A stretch of 7,642 nt of DNA from Thermoanaerobacterales bacterium (GTDB lineage Bacteria > Actinomycetota > Acidimicrobiia > Acidimicrobiales > JACDCH01), in NCBI GenBank assembly GCA_017577565.1, contig PKRH01000143.1, positions 1 to 7,642 of the forward strand, given 5' to 3'. Positions 6,057 to 7,642 of the stretch are shown piece after piece. The position numbers were made by a program, and so were the translations under genes. The notes under the pieces are model-generated. The model had not been told where the DNA came from, did no database searches, and saw nothing but the letters and a program-made list of their open reading frames with translations. Within the stretch, counting starts at the first letter, position 1; the number at the start of each line of letters is the position of its first letter.

Positions 6057-6069
6057 CCCTCGGGTCAAG
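6052..6069. promoter_or_regulatory. perfect 8+8 dyad, candidate repressor operator
   Basis: CTTGACCC (6052-6059) and GGGTCAAG (6062-6069) form a perfect inverted repeat with a 2-base spacer. It lies about 67 bases ahead of the dehydrogenase ATG, covers the ligase stop codon, and contains the apparent -35 box TTGACC. An 18-bp dyad of this shape fits a homodimeric regulator; TetR-type repressors commonly control acyl-CoA dehydrogenase genes, but no regulator gene is in the window. A 2-base loop makes a terminator hairpin less likely. Confidence 0.55.
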
Positions 6070-6081
6070 ACGTGGTGCGCT
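6053..6081 (+). promoter_or_regulatory. candidate promoter of the acyl-CoA dehydrogenase gene
   Basis: TTGACC (6053-6058) matches the -35 consensus at five of six bases. TGCGCT (6076-6081), 17 bases further, is a weak -10 hexamer. Transcription would start near 6088, leaving a leader of about 48 bases that contains a Shine-Dalgarno and a 12-bp palindrome, CGTCGATCGACG (6106-6117). The -10 is poor, so activation or a different start site is possible. Confidence 0.35.
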
Positions 6082-6124
6082 GGTGCGCGCCCGGGGAGCA
6101 GTTCCCGTCGATCGACGACCCCAC

Positions 6125-6130
6125 GAGAGG
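6125..6130 (+). promoter_or_regulatory. ribosome binding site of the dehydrogenase gene
   Basis: GAGAGG lies five bases before the ATG at 6136 and fixes that start. It is the clearest Shine-Dalgarno in the window; most of the other genes lack one, in line with leaderless or coupled translation. Confidence 0.65.
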
Positions 6131-6135
6131 TACCG

Positions 6136-7452
6136 ATGACCGACACCGCCGATCGAGCGACAACCGACGACCCCGTCGAGGAGGTCAAGAGCTGGCTGGC
6201 CGAGAACTGGGACCCCGACCTCACGGTCGGCGAGTGGTGGGAGCGCCTGGGCGAGTCCGGCTGGGCCGTCCCCACCTGGCCGGTCGAGTGGTACGGCAAG
6301 GGCCTCAGCCGGGCCGAGGGCGTGCGGGTGCAGCAGGCGATCATCGACTTCGGCGCCCTGCCGGCCCCGGGTGGCCTCGGCCTCATGCTGGCCGGGCCGA
6401 CGATCATCGTGCACGGCACCGAGGAGCAGAAGAAGCGGTACCTGCGCGACATCGTCACCGGCAAGAAGGCCTGGTGCCAGCTCTTCAGTGAGCCCGGGGC
6501 CGGGTCCGACCTGGCCGGTCTGAACACCCGGGCGGTGAAGGACGGCGACGAGTGGGTCGTCAACGGCCAGAAGGTCTGGACCTCGGGCGGCCACGTGGCC
6601 GACCTCGGCATGCTCATCGCCCGCACCGACCCCGACAAGCCCAAGCACGCCGGCATCACCTACTTCGCCATCGACATGAAGCAGCCGGGCATCGAGGTGG
6701 TGCCGCTGCGGGAGATGACCGGCCGGGCGCTGTTCAACGAGGTGTTCCTCACCGACGCCCGGGTCCCCGACGACGCCATCATCGGCGGCCGCGGCAACGG
6801 GTGGAGGGTCGCCAACACCACCCTCATGTTCGAGCGGGCCAGCCTCGGCGCCGGCGGCGGCACCGCGGCCGCCTCGATGGCCAGCCCGGGGACGATCGCG
6901 GGCGACCTCGACAAGCGGGCCGGCGACTTCGTCGCCACCGGCGGCCGGCGGGGCGGTGGTGGCGGCACGCTGTTCGGCGCGTCGGCCAAGGCGCTGACGG
7001 CGCTGGCCAAGCGCAACGGCAAGATCGCCGACCCGACCGTCCGCCAGAAGCTGATGAAGCTGCACACGCTCGGCGAGGTCGCCAAGTTCAACAACATGCG
7101 GCTGAAGGCGGCGGCCGCCGTGGGCAAGGACATCCCCGGCCTGCCCAACATCGCCAAGCTGCTGATGAGCGACACCGTGCGCCTGTCGCGCGACCTGGGC
7201 CTCGAGATCACCGGGGCCTACGGCACGCTGCACGCCTACGACGGCGAGTCGCGCAAGCAGCTCGACGAGGCCACCGGCATGCCCGAGCTCGCCGGCGTGA
7301 CCGAGATGGCGCTGTTCGCCCAGGCGCCGCCCATCTACGGCGGCACCGACCAGATCCAGCGCAACATCATCGGCGAGCGGGTCCTCGGCCTGCCCAAGGA
7401 GCCGGGCCCCGACAAGAACACGCCGTTCAAGGACCTCCCCAAGAACGGCTGA
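6136..7452 (+). CDS. acyl-CoA dehydrogenase (FadE-like flavoprotein)
   Basis: A 438-residue FAD-dependent acyl-CoA dehydrogenase, which introduces the alpha-beta double bond in an acyl-CoA and passes electrons to an electron-transfer flavoprotein. The N-terminal helical domain spans about 1-112; the middle beta domain has the flavin/substrate signature CQLFSEPGAGSDLAGL (114-129) and WVVNGQKVWTS (140-150); the C-terminal helical domain ends with IYGGTDQIQRNIIGERVLGL (400-419). In medium-chain enzymes the catalytic Glu sits in YEGT, but here that position is Gly402. Glu233 in TLMFERASLG is in the place of the catalytic Glu of isovaleryl-CoA and long-chain dehydrogenases and is the likely base. 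Residues about 236-290 form an unusually Gly/Ala-rich stretch including five consecutive Gly (273-277), seemingly an insertion between helices. The protein is longer than the usual 380-400 residues because of it. The substrate is unknown; many actinobacterial relatives act on branched or steroid-derived CoA esters. Confidence 0.93.
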   Translation: MTDTADRATTDDPVEEVKSWLAENWDPDLTVGEWWERLGESGWAVPTWPVEWYGKGLSRAEGVRVQQAIIDFGALPAPGGLGLMLAGPTIIVHGTEEQKKRYLRDIVTGKKAWCQLFSEPGAGSDLAGLNTRAVKDGDEWVVNGQKVWTSGGHVADLGMLIARTDPDKPKHAGITYFAIDMKQPGIEVVPLREMTGRALFNEVFLTDARVPDDAIIGGRGNGWRVANTTLMFERASLGAGGGTAAASMASPGTIAGDLDKRAGDFVATGGRRGGGGGTLFGASAKALTALAKRNGKIADPTVRQKLMKLHTLGEVAKFNNMRLKAAAAVGKDIPGLPNIAKLLMSDTVRLSRDLGLEITGAYGTLHAYDGESRKQLDEATGMPELAGVTEMALFAQAPPIYGGTDQIQRNIIGERVLGLPKEPGPDKNTPFKDLPKNG

Positions 7453-7483
7453 GGCGCGGGCGGACGCCCCCCGCCGTCCACGC

Positions 7484-7502
7484 CGACCCGCGGGCCGGGT
7501 CG
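7484..7502 (+). terminator. 7-bp GC hairpin downstream of the dehydrogenase gene
   Basis: CGACCCG (7484-7490) and CGGGTCG (7496-7502) form a perfect stem with a 5-base loop, 31 bases after the dehydrogenase stop codon. A weaker stem, GGACG/CGTCC (7462-7466 with 7475-7479), precedes it. No T tract follows. It is a reasonable transcript end, although the surrounding sequence is so GC-rich that self-pairing is easy. Confidence 0.4.
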
Positions 7503-7642
7503 CGGCGCTCGGCGCGCCGCCGCCCGGCCCCCCCCCCCCCCCGCGCGCCCCCCCGCGGGCGGGTGTCCCAGGCGGCGGGGCCCGCTCCTTGGGCCCCCGC
7601 GAAGGAGGAGCCAAGCGGGGCCGCAGCACCACCTCGCGGTAG
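7503..7642. other. right-hand end without a supportable gene; homopolymer C runs
   Basis: This stretch holds a 15-base C run (7528-7542) and a 7-base C run (7548-7554), a CGGCGCGCCG palindrome (7510-7519) and an imperfect inverted repeat (about 7579-7592 with 7611-7622, and CTCCTT 7585-7590 with AAGGAG 7602-7607). Short open frames exist on both strands near the edge, but none shows a recognisable protein. Frames across the C runs cannot be trusted. It may be plain intergenic sequence, or the poorly resolved end of an assembled contig. Confidence 0.5.

Noticed and set aside
6106..6117. 12-bp palindrome CGTCGATCGACG in the dehydrogenase leader
   Set aside because: Perfect, but made of CG/TCGA steps that are common in such genomes; without recurrence it is not called as a second operator.
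3288..6659. A 1123-codon minus-strand open frame, and other long open frames such as 3005-4927 (+) and 5554-7632 (-)
   Set aside because: They lie opposite or out of frame with genes showing clear motifs; their Arg/Pro/Gly/Ala-only composition is the usual shadow of GC-rich coding sequence.
7601..7642. Short frames at the right edge on both strands, possibly the end of a neighbouring gene
   Set aside because: No recognisable motif, and the adjacent C runs make the frame unreliable.

Overview
This window looks like ordinary chromosome from a very GC-rich actinobacterium. The pointers are an acyl-CoA carboxylase beta subunit followed by the tiny epsilon subunit (an actinobacterial invention), a LigC-type ATP-dependent DNA ligase, GTG starts, and promoters in which a TANNNT box sits right in front of the start codon (leaderless transcription). 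My guess is a lineage such as Acidimicrobiia, from the general style of the proteins only; nothing in the window fixes the taxon. I found no rRNA, tRNA, CRISPR array, insertion sequence or phage gene.

Layout. Five genes run leftward from a divergent promoter region near 4856-4961: carboxylase beta (3302-4855), epsilon (3079-3291), a proline-rich RDD membrane protein (2347-3021), a calcineurin-like metallophosphoesterase (1287-2300) and a CaiB-type class III CoA-transferase (82-1242). Two genes run rightward: the ATP-dependent DNA ligase (4962-6056) and an acyl-CoA dehydrogenase (6136-7452). GC-rich hairpins lacking a T tract follow the epsilon gene (3053-3070), the RDD gene (2315-2343), the CoA-transferase (65-79) and the dehydrogenase (7484-7502). 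They divide the leftward genes into three likely units: beta-epsilon, RDD, and phosphoesterase-CoA-transferase. The last 190 bases hold no supportable gene and include a 15-C run that may be sequencing or assembly error.

How the genes fit together. Three of the seven loci handle acyl-CoA: the carboxylase core makes malonyl- or methylmalonyl-CoA-type products, the CoA-transferase moves CoA between carboxylic acids, and the dehydrogenase does the first oxidation of an acyl-CoA. The biotinylated alpha subunit that the carboxylase needs is not in the window. The ligase, RDD protein and phosphoesterase have no evident functional link to these.

Most noteworthy: (1) the carboxylase has Val410 where propionyl-specific homologues carry the Asp that sets acyl-chain preference; (2) a perfect 8+8 dyad overlaps both the ligase stop codon and the apparent -35 box of the dehydrogenase promoter, a likely repressor operator; (3) ligase and carboxylase appear to be divergently transcribed as leaderless mRNAs; (4) the dehydrogenase has lost the usual C-terminal catalytic Glu but has a Glu (E233) at the isovaleryl-CoA dehydrogenase position. 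I did not find a convincing undescribed multi-gene system.
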